Assembly: GCA_902984215.1 (NCBI GenBank)
Contig: CADWAF010005624.1
Location: 1-30,135 of the forward strand
Direction: 5' to 3'
DNA from: Willaertia magna
Taxonomy: Eukaryota; Heterolobosea; Eutetramitea; Acrasida; Naegleriidae
Length of the DNA stretch: 30,135 nt
Shown here piece after piece: positions 1-9,592 of the stretch (positions within the stretch are counted from its first letter, which is position 1; each line of letters begins with the position of its first letter). The notes beneath the pieces are model-generated. The model saw only the letters and a program-made list of their open reading frames with translations, did not search any database and had not been told where the DNA came from. A program made the position numbers and the translations under genes.

Positions 1-51
1 AAAAAAAAAGCTCAAAATTTAAATACGCTTTTTCAAACTAACTGAATAATA

Positions 52-1370
52 ATGTCTTCAAAAAAAGATTACTATGAATTATTAGGAGTTTCTAAAACTG
101 CAACAGAGAAGGAAATTCGTGGTTCTTATAGAAAACTTGCTATGAAATACCATCCCGATAGAGCTCCAGAAGATAAAAAACAAGAATACGAAGAACTTTT
201 TAAAGAAATTGGTATGTTTCTTGCTAATACCTACTTTTTTTAACCTTTACTTTTTAATTAACATTTCTAGCTCATGCTTATGAGATTCTAACAGACGAAA
301 ATAAAAGAAAAATTTACGATCAATTTGGTGAAGAAGGCTTAAAAGGTGGAGGTATGGGTGGATTTACAGATCCAACTGATATCTTTAGTCAATTCTTTGG
401 AGGAGATGATATCTTTGGATTTGGTGGAAGTAGACAAAGACAAACAGGTCCACGTAAAGGAAAGACTATTGCACATGAAATTTCAGCCTCTTTAGAAGAT
501 TTATATAATGGAGCAACTAGAAAGATTAGAGTAACAAGGACTAGAATTTGTCAATCATGTAAGGGTTCAGGAGCAACTAAAGAAGATGCTGTTGTTACCT
601 GTAAGTCATGCGGAGGAAAGGGTAAGAAGGTAGTTACTAAGAGTATGGGCCCTGGTTTTGTTCAACAATTTGTCACTCAATGCGATGTTTGCGATGGTGC
701 AGGTAAATCAATTGATAAGAAGTTTATTTGTAAGGAATGTAATGGTAATAAGGTTATTAATGATATTAAGGTTTTAGAAGTTCATATTGATCCTGGTATG
801 AAAGAAGGACAACAAATAGTATTTGAAGGTGAAGCAGATGAAAGGCCAGATGTTCTTCCTGGTGATATTGTATTTATTGTTCAACAAAAACCTCATTCTC
901 TATTTACTCGTTCTGGAAATAATTTACATATGACTAAGAAGATTAATTTATTAGAATCTTTAACTGGAGTAGAATTTACTGTTAAACATTTAGATGGTAG
1001 AACATTAGTTGTACGATCACAAAAGGGAGATGTTATTAAGCCTGGTAGTGTTAAACAAATTGATAAAGAAGGTTTTCCAACATACAAAAATCCATTTGAG
1101 AAGGGTAATTTATATATAAAGTTTGAGATTGAATTCCCAGATCATATTTCTGATAAATTCCAACAACAATTAGCTCAAATTTTACCTAAGAAAACTAATA
1201 AGGCTGATGTTATGGATGAGTCAGCAGATGATGTAGAGGAAGTTGTTTTAAAGAATGCTATTTTAACAGAACAAAAAGAAACACATAATGGTAGAGGCAA
1301 TATTTATGATAGTGACGATGAAGATGTTGGTGATCGTCGCCAAGGTGGTGTACAATGTGGTACACAATAA
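52..1370 (+). CDS. Class A (type I) DnaJ/Hsp40 co-chaperone, farnesylatable, two exons
   Basis: Hsp70 co-chaperone of the DNAJA/Ydj1 type; family members stimulate the Hsp70 ATPase and hand over unfolded clients, usually in the cytosol or on membranes. I join 52..211 and 271..1370 (419 aa). The intron starts GTATGT and ends CTAG, and the join restores the J-domain tail [23 protein letters not shown]. Seen: J domain at about residues 5-70 with the HPD motif in KYHPDR; a Gly/Phe-rich stretch at about 75-110; a zinc domain at about 147-214 with four CxxCxGx(G/K) repeats ([32 protein letters not shown]); a C-terminal substrate domain; an acidic tail; and the terminal [12 protein letters not shown] fits a CaaX box, and Gln at the last position favours farnesyl. 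Length and order are normal for the family. The class is certain; which paralogue it is remains unknown. Confidence 0.95.
212..270 (+). other. Intron of the DnaJ gene (59 bp)
   Basis: GTATGT donor and TTTCTAG acceptor. It splits the codon after its first base (G|CT gives Ala), and removing it restores an intact J domain. It contains in-frame stops and is T-rich towards the acceptor. Confidence 0.93.
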
Positions 1371-1519
1371 AATTTGTAAATTTTATTTTAGTCTCCTTAT
1401 ATCTTTTTTCACATTTTGTAATCGGAATTAGCAAATTTATTTGTGAATTGATAATGGAAGCTTGACATGTTAAGATGTGACGGCCTTTGGTTTCAGCACA
1501 ACAACAATCAAAACAAAAA

Positions 1520-1777
1520 ATGTCCAGAACACCAACCTTCGATAAATTACCACTTGAACAAAAAGAACAAATCAAAAAAGCGTTCGATGTTTGTGACACT
1601 GATGCATCAGGTACCATTGATCCTGTTGAATTAAAACAAGTATTAAAGGTTTTAGGAGAAGAAGGTAATGAACAACAAGTAAAGGAATTATTAGAAGAAA
1701 TCGATTTAGATAACAATGGCTTAGTTTCTTTAAATGAATTTACTGAAGCAATGGCAATTTGGATGACAGAAAAGTAA
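1520..1777 (+). CDS. Small two-EF-hand calcium-binding protein (calmodulin/centrin half-length)
   Basis: An 85-residue protein made of a single EF-hand pair. Both 12-residue loops are canonical: DTDASGTIDPVE and DLDNNGLVSLNE carry acidic or polar ligands at 1, 3 and 5, Gly at 6, a hydrophobic residue at 8 and Glu at 12, so both should bind Ca2+. The helix before loop 1 (LPLEQKEQIKKAFDVCD) resembles the start of calmodulin and centrin. I take the first ATG, which follows an A-rich leader. The frame continues upstream only to a TTG, and a TTTCAG just before it could be the acceptor of a 5'-leader intron. The gene converges with the next, with only 21 bp between the two stop codons. The target is unknown. 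Confidence 0.85.
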   Translation: MSRTPTFDKLPLEQKEQIKKAFDVCDTDASGTIDPVELKQVLKVLGEEGNEQQVKELLEEIDLDNNGLVSLNEFTEAMAIWMTEK

Positions 1778-1798
1778 ATAAATGAATTAAGTTTTCAT

Positions 1799-3709
1799 TC
1801 ATTGAAAAACAATTGTTTCCTTAACTTTTTCGGATACCTTATGGAATTTTGATGGATCTATCAATTCGTCTCCAGTATTTTCTATGTTGCTGGATGGCAA
1901 GTTAGTAAGAAATTGTATCTCTAAGTCTGCTTCTTCAGAATCCATTCTTCTTTGCAGTTCTTCTGTATCTACAAATATTCCAAGTTCTTTTAGTACATTT
2001 TCTAAACCTTCTTGTTGCTCTGTTTGGTCTTCATCTCCATCAATAGCATTATTATCTTCTTTCTTTTCTACTTTTACTTTAGATTCTTTTTCTTCTTGCT
2101 TAAAGTTTGGTTCTTGTATCTCTTCTTCATCATCTAGTAAGTCATCAATTGTCAACAATGGGTTTTCCACTATTTCTTCGTCATCTTCACCATCTTCTTC
2201 CTCGTCAACAAACAATGTTTCCTCTTCCTCTAATTCCCCTTGCTCCTTTTCATTTAATTGGCTTTCACTTTCGAATAATGCCTCAAAAGATTTACTTCTG
2301 TTTTGTAGAAGCTTTGCAATTTCCTTGTCTTTTCTCTCCTTTAAGGTAGCTAGTTTTTGTTCGAAAAGTTTTTTGTTTCCCTTAGTATATTTTTCAATAA
2401 CTTTAATTGTTCTGTTGAACACAATAAAAGTAGATAAGATATCCATTATATCTGAAATAATGTCGCTTTTCCTGCTTTCTGTAAATTCTGTTTTTACATA
2501 CATTGACAAAACATCAAAAATATTATTCAATACATCTGAGGAAGAATACAAATCCTTATCTTTCAATAAATTGTAAACGTTTTGACAAAGTCCAAAGACA
2601 TCTCCCTCTGTCAGAATGAGACTGGCATCTTGTTTCTTTTCATTTGCTAATTGTCTTACTAATTGAATAATTCTTTCATGGACTAACTTTAATTTCTCAG
2701 TAATATCTTCTTCTTGTGCGTTCATTTGACTACTGTTTAAAGATTCACTTTCAGAATCATTCACATCTGCTCTTAATGAAAAACTTGTAGATATTTCGTC
2801 ATGAGTTACATTTACTGAGTCGTTTTTACCTTTTGGAGGGCTTCTTGTTGGAGTAATTTTGGGTGGACTAATGATTGGGGCTGATATTTCAGTTGCAACT
2901 GTTTGCGTAGTTTTGTTTGGGGGAGTCATTAATCTCTTTAGTTTTTCTTGAATTAAATTTTCATTTAAGGATTTCTCAGTTGAAGTTAACAATTGTAAAA
3001 CAGTCAACAAATCGTCTTCTTTACACTTTCTTATTATATCTTCAATTTTAATTCTTATATAGCCTTTAAGGCTTTCAACGTACGTTTCTTTACTTTGTTT
3101 TTCTACAGCATCTGAAGAAGAATGAAGGCTATTACTTCTTGAATTTAGGCTTGTTATATCTCTTGCATCAAGGGACAATACAGATTCTGAATCATTAACA
3201 GAAGGTTCTAAGTAGGTTCTTCTTTTTCTTTCAGAGACAGTCTTTCTATTTAACAGCTCTCTCCTTTTTTCAGCTTCCATTTCTTTTATCTTCTTTTTGT
3301 ATTCTCTTAGTTTTTCATCCTTTGATTTATTTCTTTCTTCCTTTTTGATTTTTATTAAATCATATTGTAGTTGGTTTAAACTTTCTTGCATTAAGGAAAG
3401 AGATGATTGTAATCTTGCAATTTTACTATCTTTTAGTAATTTATCACTTTCCTTTACACTTTTGTTTGATCTGGGAGTTGATTTGTTTAATACTTTTTGG
3501 TATTGTTTTGTTAAGGGTAAGTGTTCTGCAAAAGAAGTTTCATTATTGTATTGAGAAATATTACTTTCACTTCTTTCTTCATACAAATCTTCATATACAG
3601 AGCTAAAATCATCTTCTTCCATAAAACTTTCCGTATCATCGCTATCAAATTGTCTTTCATAATTAGATGAAGGCATTCTCAATCTTCTTTCCTTAAATAC
3701 TTTACTCAT
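1799..3709 (-). CDS. Acidic coiled-coil protein of unknown function
   Basis: An intact 636-codon single-exon frame starting with ATG. I do not recognise the family. Seen: an acidic N-terminus (SDDTESFMEEDDFSSVYEDLYEE); a strongly charged heptad-like helix at about residues 90-165 rich in Lys, Glu and Leu (likely coiled coil); a Ser-rich stretch; a short Pro-rich basic linker at about 278-293 (ISPPKITPTRSPPKGK); a second helical region; and a very acidic Glu/Asp tail from about 470 on. There is no signal peptide or membrane helix. The pattern would suit a cytoskeletal, centrosomal or nuclear scaffold, but that is inference from composition only. The plus-strand frame inside it (1884..2576) is Ser-rich antisense shadow. 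Confidence 0.8.
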   Translation of the reverse strand: MSKVFKERRLRMPSSNYERQFDSDDTESFMEEDDFSSVYEDLYEERSESNISQYNNETSFAEHLPLTKQYQKVLNKSTPRSNKSVKESDKLLKDSKIARLQSSLSLMQESLNQLQYDLIKIKKEERNKSKDEKLREYKKKIKEMEAEKRRELLNRKTVSERKRRTYLEPSVNDSESVLSLDARDITSLNSRSNSLHSSSDAVEKQSKETYVESLKGYIRIKIEDIIRKCKEDDLLTVLQLLTSTEKSLNENLIQEKLKRLMTPPNKTTQTVATEISAPIISPPKITPTRSPPKGKNDSVNVTHDEISTSFSLRADVNDSESESLNSSQMNAQEEDITEKLKLVHERIIQLVRQLANEKKQDASLILTEGDVFGLCQNVYNLLKDKDLYSSSDVLNNIFDVLSMYVKTEFTESRKSDIISDIMDILSTFIVFNRTIKVIEKYTKGNKKLFEQKLATLKERKDKEIAKLLQNRSKSFEALFESESQLNEKEQGELEEEETLFVDEEEDGEDDEEIVENPLLTIDDLLDDEEEIQEPNFKQEEKESKVKVEKKEDNNAIDGDEDQTEQQEGLENVLKELGIFVDTEELQRRMDSEEADLEIQFLTNLPSSNIENTGDELIDPSKFHKVSEKVKETIVFQ

Positions 3710-4162
3710 TCTCAGGCTAAAAAAACTAAAAGGCTAGATGATCAATTATTTTTTTGTAACTTTAACTTTTAATTAAATGCCGCCACAAGCCTTTAAAAAC
3801 TACGGTAAAACTGTACCTCCAGAAACAGCCCAAACAAAAAAAAATACAATTCTTCTTCTGTTCTTTCCCCACAAAGCATTTTCAATATAAATTTCAAAGG
3901 AGGCCAACTTTTTAAAGATTCTAATGAGACACGCTTAGAACTGAAGACAATGCATTAATGTATAAATGTTTTTATGATTACTTGTGAGAAAGAAAAGATG
4001 ATCAGTTTTGAAAAATGTGATTGACTCCCTTACTAAATTTACATTTCTAAAAAAAAGTACTCGTTGTTTTTTTTGTGCTCTAAAATCATCTATTCAGTTG
4101 TCTATTTAATTAAATTTATCCTTGAAAACACGTTACTTTAAACAAAAACACTTAAAAAACAA
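3710..4162. other. Divergent spacer with a possible small broken ORF
   Basis: 453 bp between two divergently transcribed genes, so it should hold both promoters. Inside it, 3777..3890 (+) is a 37-codon ATG frame beginning MPPQAFKNYGKTVPP, and an overlapping frame without ATG (3809..3958) ends NINFKGGQLFKDSNETR plus seven more residues. The two overlap at a run of nine A (3836-3844). Both translations look less random than the surrounding AT-rich DNA. I see no RNA gene. Confidence 0.4.
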
Positions 4163-6685
4163 ATGAATATACCAGAGACAAGTAGTTATTCGGAATTATT
4201 AAATCTAACTGCAAAAGCTTTGCAACAAGCCTTTCCTTCATACCGTGACTTTACCATTGGAGATATTGTTTTCGGTATAGGATGTGTTGCTAAAGAACAT
4301 GCACGGCAAAATATTTTACAAAAATCATTGCACTCGCCGCTTGAAGATTTAGAAGAAGAAGATGAACCATTTTTAAAAGAAGAAAAATTATTTAAATATC
4401 ATCAAGTTTTATGTCAAAGAAATGGTACGTTAGATGATGTCGATTCAGTGAATAAGGCTCGATTATTGTTTGCGAAAAGAATGTTATACTTTGCGAATTT
4501 AGCTTACTATCCTGTAGCGAACGCTTCTGAAAAGGAATCTGTTGAACAATTAATTAAAGAACAAGGTTCTACGTTAAATTCGGCAACTTTAACGTATTTA
4601 AAAAGTTTACATTTTGAACCAAATTTATTATATTATTTAAATAATGTTAAATCGGCCTATCAACAAAAGTTTTTTGTTAAGTTAGATGAAGAGGTACAAA
4701 CTGTTGTTATTTCAATTAGAGGAACTTATTCGCTTTCTGACGTTTTTACAAATCTTACCTTACACCCCTCAAAGTTACGTGTACATAAGTTATATAAAAA
4801 GTATTTTGATGATAAAGAGTGGCGAGAGAAATTGAGGAAAGCAAAAACTTTTAAGTTACATCACTATCAAAGTACTTTAGATAATATAGTTGAGAAGGAG
4901 GATGGAACAATTGTGTCAGAAGTAAAGAAAAAGGAAACTAATGTAATTGATGAAAAGAAAAATGTCACACCACCTACTGATGGGGTTAGTACTATAGAAA
5001 GGAATAAAGAAATTAAGGATGACGGTATGAATGATGATAATAATAATAAGGAAGAAGATATTACAAACATTTTCTTTAAAAGAATTACAAGTCAAGTCTA
5101 TGGTTTAATGGAGGAAGAAGAAGATGAAGAAGAGGTTAATAAAACAGTAAGAACGAGTGGCAGTGAAGAAGATTTATTGGTAGAAGAAGAGGGAAATGAA
5201 GAAAACCAAGAATTAGAAGATATTATAGAAGGATTTGTTCATGCCGGTATTATCCAAACTGCTGAATGGGTTTTATCCAATATTCAAGACTTTCTTTTAA
5301 ATATATTGTTTAGTCCTAAAAGTAAATATAAAAATTATAGGATTGTTTGTGTAGGGCATAGTTTAGGTGGAGGTTTGGCAACGTTAGTTTCAATTTTATT
5401 AAGGGAAATCTTTTTGGAAAGGTTACAAAGAGAATTAAAAGAAGAAGAAAATAATCAACGAAAGCTGCTTTCACCTTTTCCTAATATTGAAGCTATCACT
5501 TTTGGATCATGTGGTTTGTTCTCTGAAAATTTATCAAAATGGAGTAAATCATTTGTCAGTAGTTATGTAATGGGAGCTGATGTAGTACCAAGATTATCTC
5601 TTGGTCAATTTGAACAGTTACGTATTGAAATTAACAATTCTGATTGGGAAAAGAGTTTACAAAGCTTTTTAGATGAACACAATCACATAGCTTCTGTTGT
5701 TTGGAAGATTGACAACTTTTTAGTCAATTGGGGATATTCACCACTATTGAAATCTTGTAAATCGTTAGAAAAACTAACAAACAGTGAGGAGAATAGTCCA
5801 AGTGCAGTTTCAATTGAAAATTCCAGCTCAGTAACTACGAAAACTACAATTACGTCTTCAACTGTATCTGCCGTAGTTCCAGCTTCTATATCAACAAGTA
5901 CTAATAATATTACTCCAATTATTAATACCACAAAAGATGATGATATTTTAAATCCTGCAGCAGAAGACACAACTTGTAATGAACAACAACCAGAAGAAGA
6001 AGAAATAATTACCTTATTCCCCCCAGGAGAATTATACCTTATTTCCAATGAAAACATGGAAGAAGTGAATAATGGTCAAAAAGATTTATCAGATACAATT
6101 TTAGATATCATTAATGAAAAGATTTTTGAAGTAGAGCATTCACAAAAACAAGAACAAGTTGTAGAAGAAAAATCCTCAAGTAGTAGTGGTTTCTTTTCTA
6201 CACTATTTTCTACAACTACTTCTATCATTAAAACAGTAGCTACGAATTATTTAAATCCAGAACCAACAAAACCAGCTTATTCACCTGATGAACAAGACTT
6301 TTTCAATTTTGAACTTTTTAGAGAATCCATTCAAAATAATAAGGAAGACCCTCTGACTGCATTGACTTCTTCAACAATAGCTGTAAGTGCAACTGCTAGT
6401 ACTTCTAATAGCAACACAACAGTAGAAGCAGGAGAGTATGTCATGAAAAAAGTTGATTGTAAACATTTTGACAGAGTAATTCTTTCCAAACACATGTTTG
6501 CACATCATCGTCTTATTCATTTCAAACGATCCTTTGATTGGTTTTTAAAACCAACTAGTTCTTCTACAATCTCAACACAACCTGTAGGAGAAGAAACTAT
6601 AGGAACTAAAATTACAAATTCAATAACCACAACAGAAATAGATAGGGATTTAGAAAGTAAGAAAATACAAACTCCTATTCCTTAA
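4163..6685 (+). CDS. Class 3 lipase, sn-1 diacylglycerol lipase-like
   Basis: 840-residue alpha/beta hydrolase of the lipase class 3 family, closest in motifs to diacylglycerol lipases, which release a fatty acid from the sn-1 position of diacylglycerol. Seen: VVISIRGTYSLSDV at about 181-194 (oxyanion-region signature); the nucleophile elbow GHSLGGG with Ser400; ITFGSCGLFSENLS; and GADVVPRLSLGQFEQLR with the likely catalytic Asp473, a DAGL hallmark. A candidate catalytic His lies in HMFAHH (His782). Two low-complexity insertions interrupt the fold: an acidic Lys/Glu/Asn stretch at about 225-350 and a Ser/Thr-rich stretch at about 545-765. Animal DAGLs begin with four membrane helices. This one starts YRDFTIGDIVFGIG near residue 27 with no clear membrane helix, so it may be soluble or peripheral. 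The family is secure; the substrate is inferred. Confidence 0.85.
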   Translation: MNIPETSSYSELLNLTAKALQQAFPSYRDFTIGDIVFGIGCVAKEHARQNILQKSLHSPLEDLEEEDEPFLKEEKLFKYHQVLCQRNGTLDDVDSVNKARLLFAKRMLYFANLAYYPVANASEKESVEQLIKEQGSTLNSATLTYLKSLHFEPNLLYYLNNVKSAYQQKFFVKLDEEVQTVVISIRGTYSLSDVFTNLTLHPSKLRVHKLYKKYFDDKEWREKLRKAKTFKLHHYQSTLDNIVEKEDGTIVSEVKKKETNVIDEKKNVTPPTDGVSTIERNKEIKDDGMNDDNNNKEEDITNIFFKRITSQVYGLMEEEEDEEEVNKTVRTSGSEEDLLVEEEGNEENQELEDIIEGFVHAGIIQTAEWVLSNIQDFLLNILFSPKSKYKNYRIVCVGHSLGGGLATLVSILLREIFLERLQRELKEEENNQRKLLSPFPNIEAITFGSCGLFSENLSKWSKSFVSSYVMGADVVPRLSLGQFEQLRIEINNSDWEKSLQSFLDEHNHIASVVWKIDNFLVNWGYSPLLKSCKSLEKLTNSEENSPSAVSIENSSSVTTKTTITSSTVSAVVPASISTSTNNITPIINTTKDDDILNPAAEDTTCNEQQPEEEEIITLFPPGELYLISNENMEEVNNGQKDLSDTILDIINEKIFEVEHSQKQEQVVEEKSSSSSGFFSTLFSTTTSIIKTVATNYLNPEPTKPAYSPDEQDFFNFELFRESIQNNKEDPLTALTSSTIAVSATASTSNSNTTVEAGEYVMKKVDCKHFDRVILSKHMFAHHRLIHFKRSFDWFLKPTSSSTISTQPVGEETIGTKITNSITTTEIDRDLESKKIQTPIP

Positions 6686-6888
6686 TGTAATAATTTATTA
6701 AAAACAAAAGAATGAATAATTAGTACAATATTCCAAAACTTTGTCTAATTTATCTCCTCCCATCAAAACTGGCAATTGGCTTGAATAATAAAAGTGCTGC
6801 ACTAAATATTCGGCGCACAACCAGAAACTTTCTAGTGAATCTCCAAAAAACTAAAGAATTAGATTGTTAGACATTTGACGTTAAAAAA

Positions 6889-8673
6889 ATGCCAATCCAA
6901 CAAAATCAAGATCTTCACGTTATACCAGTAACTGTGACAGCATCAACAACGCCAATGGTAGTTGCTGCTGTCAATAATAATACCACTAATGCTAATAATA
7001 ATCATCACGTAAATGAAGTAAATAATGATGAAACGGAGAAGGATGCAGCTGGCGAATCAACATTTTCTGAAATTTCCGATCATGGAGATGTAGATCTAAA
7101 TGAATATTATGCAAATGTACATCAAGAACAATTAGAAATCATTAATAATTTACAAAGCCAATTACAACAATTAGAATTAATGAATTGTTCAATATTTGAT
7201 ATAACTTCTATAAATAGTTTTATTTTAATTGTTGGATTTTTAGTAATGTTTTTACTTTTACTTGCAGCTGCATTAATTTATTTTATTGTTTTTAAAACTT
7301 TACCTGAAGCAATTATTTCTATTGTAATTAGCGTTTTATATTTTTTATTTTTAATTTTATTTTTTGGGTTTTGTATTTATTCTTTTATTAAATGTAGACC
7401 TAGAGATAAAATTAGAAAAAGAAAATTAAAGAGAATGATTGAAAAATTACATCAAAGTTTAGATGATTTTCCAAAAATAGGAAGTGAATTACATGATTTA
7501 TTTAAAAAATTTAATCGTTTACAAATGAAAATAAATAAATATAAAGGTAAGATTTTATTTATTTATTCTTACAATTATTTACAATTATTTACAATGACAA
7601 CAATTATTTAAACTAACAATTGTTTAAACAAATAATTATTTTAAACCAAAATAGAATCAGACCATTTATGGTGTTCCGTTTGTTTTTTCTTTGGAACATT
7701 TTGTCTATGCATTCCATTCCTCTTCTTTTTCGTATTTTTCATTATTTGTTGGATTTATCCAGATATTTTCAAAAGAGATTCCATCGTACCAATATTTGGA
7801 ACTGTACCTAAAGTAATTGGTTATGTTTGTTTAGGTGTTTCTGTTTTTATTATATTTGTAATGTGTTGTTTTTCAGCAATCAGTTTAAAATGTTTTTGTC
7901 AATTTCGTAATGAAGGAAATGAAGAAGAAGAACAAGATAATAATAATAATATTGAATTACAAGTGGCTGCTTTTCAAAAGTATGGAATAGATGCAGAGTT
8001 GGAAAGAATTAATGAGTTGTATGGACATGTAGAGATACCGAATAGTAATAATAATAATAACGGTAATAATGGCGGGAATGGTAATAGATGGAATGCAACT
8101 AGGTTGAATACAACAAATAATAATACAAATAATATTAATAACCCACAACAACGATTGAATAATTTACAACAACAAAGAAGACCTTCTTTACCTTTAAATC
8201 AAATACAAAATCAACAACAGTCACCTAATTTAATTTTAATGACAAGTCCAATGAGTCCACATCAATCGTCAAGTGCCAATATTATTAATAATAATAACAA
8301 TAATAGGAATAGTCCAATAATAACTAATTTACATCATTCTGTAGATATTTCTAATAATTTAATGTTACAAACTTTTCCATCAAACCTAACAGAAGAACAT
8401 TTATTACAAACCATTAATAATAATAATAATAATCAAATACAAAGTACGCAAGATTGTTCAAATAATTTAATAATAGGAAATAATACCTCTCATACTTCTC
8501 CTAATAATAATAATAATAGAATAATAACGAATAAAAAGAAAGATAATAAGGATGAAGAAGATGATGAAAGTACTTCTTCTAGTTTACAAGAAGAAGAAGA
8601 AGAAGATTCAGAGGAAGAAGAAGAAAGATTGAGGCGTCAACAAGAAGAAATTTTATATGAACTTGGAATTTAA
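6889..8673 (+). CDS. Four-helix membrane protein with Asn-rich acidic cytosolic tail, two exons
   Basis: I join 6889..7546 and 7661..8673 (556 aa); the reading frame and split codon match across a GTAAG donor and an ATCAG acceptor. No family recognised. Seen: a polar N-terminus of about 105 residues with a short predicted helix (QLEIINNLQSQLQQLEL); hydrophobic segments at about 108-135 and 141-167; a basic helical segment (KIRKRKLKRMIEKLHQ); two more hydrophobic segments formed only after splicing, at about 222-250 and 267-295; and then a tail of about 260 residues dominated by Asn tracts with Gln and Ser, ending in Glu-rich runs. The separate frame at 7620..7811 overlaps the intron and is not a gene. 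The role is unknown; the layout suits a polytopic surface or endomembrane protein. Confidence 0.78.
7547..7660 (+). other. Intron of the four-helix membrane protein gene (114 bp)
   Basis: GTAAGA donor after AAATATAAAG and acceptor AATCAG. It is very AT-rich with stops in all useful frames. Phase 1 on both sides: the joined codon is G|AC. Downstream, the frame leading into the 7861 region is open and encodes two hydrophobic helices, which supports the acceptor choice. Confidence 0.78.
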
Positions 8674-8713
8674 TTTTTGTAACAATATGTATTTTTATAA
8701 AAATAAGTTTTTA

Positions 8714-8778
8714 AAGCCTAAAATTTAAAGCCTAAAAAAATATTTAAAAAAATATTTACAAAATTTAAAAGCCTAAAA
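8714..8778. repeat. Three short direct repeats AAAGCCTAAAA
   Basis: The 11-mer AAAGCCTAAAA occurs three times, with copies beginning near 8714, 8728 and 8769, directly downstream of the four-helix membrane protein stop. ATATTTAAAA-like runs lie between them. It is probably 3'-UTR or spacer low complexity; no function is evident. Confidence 0.6.
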
Positions 8779-8803
8779 AAACAAAAATTTATTTAAAAAA
8801 TAA

Positions 8804-9025
8804 TTACATTTTTATATAATATGAAATGGGGTGGTTTATTGGGTTCGTCGTTATCATTAATGAAACGATTGAAACTACTCTTTGATGTATTTCAATTTGT
8901 TTTAATTCTAAAGATCTTTCTAATTTATTTATTTTTATATAATCTTTATTCTTTTTAAATTCACTATTTGAAATAACGAAAAATGTTATGCAAAATAAAA
9001 ATATCATTACAAAATAGTATATCAT
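8804..9025 (-). CDS. Possible small secreted or membrane peptide, 73 codons
   Basis: ATG-initiated frame beginning MIYYFVMIFLFCITFF, a hydrophobic stretch that could be a signal anchor, followed by a charged helical part (KINKLERSLELKQIEIHQR). It lies alone in a 0.9 kb spacer. In such AT-rich DNA, hydrophobic frames of this size arise by chance and nothing else supports it, so I list it as doubtful. Confidence 0.2.
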   Translation of the reverse strand: MIYYFVMIFLFCITFFVISNSEFKKNKDYIKINKLERSLELKQIEIHQRVVSIVSLMITTNPINHPISYYIKM

Positions 9026-9319
9026 GATGTTTATAGTTTTTTGAGGGCTAATGATTGTAGTTTGTTATTATTATGAGAATGTGAATAACACTGTGGAAGA
9101 TAAGAAAGCCTAGAATGAATGATGGGTTATAGCGCAGTAACTCACTGGATAGGTTTTAGGTAGGTTATTTGGTTTGTTTTTTTTAAATTTCTGTTGTTTG
9201 TCTTCCTAACAGAGAGTTAAAAATGTTGTAGTGAGGAGCTCAATAAAATTATAATAAGAAAGAAGTAATTACTATATTTTGATTTGTAACGTGATTGTAT
9301 GTATCGTATTATACTAAAA

Positions 9320-9335
9320 GGTTTCTATAGAAACC
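9320..9335. repeat. Perfect 16-bp palindrome
   Basis: GGTTTCTATAGAAACC reads the same on both strands and is flanked by CTAA on the left and TTAG on the right, so the symmetry nearly extends further. It sits about 260 bp upstream of the dCTP deaminase start. It could be a dimeric protein binding site or a cruciform; no function is shown. Confidence 0.7.
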
Positions 9336-9592
9336 GTTAGTGGCGGTTGATGTATATTTGTACGGGCTCTTTAAGAGTTATACAAAAATTATTCCAAAAG
9401 ACTCTTCAACACTTTTGGCTGCTGGAATATTCACCTTATTAAAAAATCTAATTTACAGTTTTTTAAAAACACTCACGTAAAACACAACGTAAATAATTTG
9501 TAAATTTTATTTAAGGACTAGTTGTTTTTAAAATACGTTTTGTGTTTAGCGCCAATAATAATTGTTAATTTTTCAATTTGAAAAATAAAAAA

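Larger units (their letters stand above)
8674..9592. other. Gene-poor spacer with short repeats and hairpins
   Basis: 919 bp without a convincing gene. It holds three copies of AAAGCCTAAAA (around 8714, 8728 and 8769) separated by A/T runs, a possible 73-codon minus-strand ORF (8804..9025), a perfect 16-bp palindrome (9320-9335) and a 7-bp hairpin (9394-9400 with 9412-9418). The right part must contain the promoter of the dCTP deaminase gene. I saw no tRNA or snRNA. Confidence 0.6.

Noticed and set aside
1884..2576. 230-codon plus-strand Ser/Phe-rich frame
   Set aside because: Antisense to the acidic coiled-coil gene; the Ser-rich composition is what Glu/Asp/Lys codons give on the other strand.
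7620..7811. 63-codon separate frame in the four-helix membrane gene
   Set aside because: It overlaps the intron and exon 2 in a different frame; the spliced frame gives two good membrane helices and a matching phase.
9205..9220. ACAGAGA resembling the U6 snRNA core
   Set aside because: None of the flanking U6 sequence (AGAUUAGC and the 5' stem) is present.
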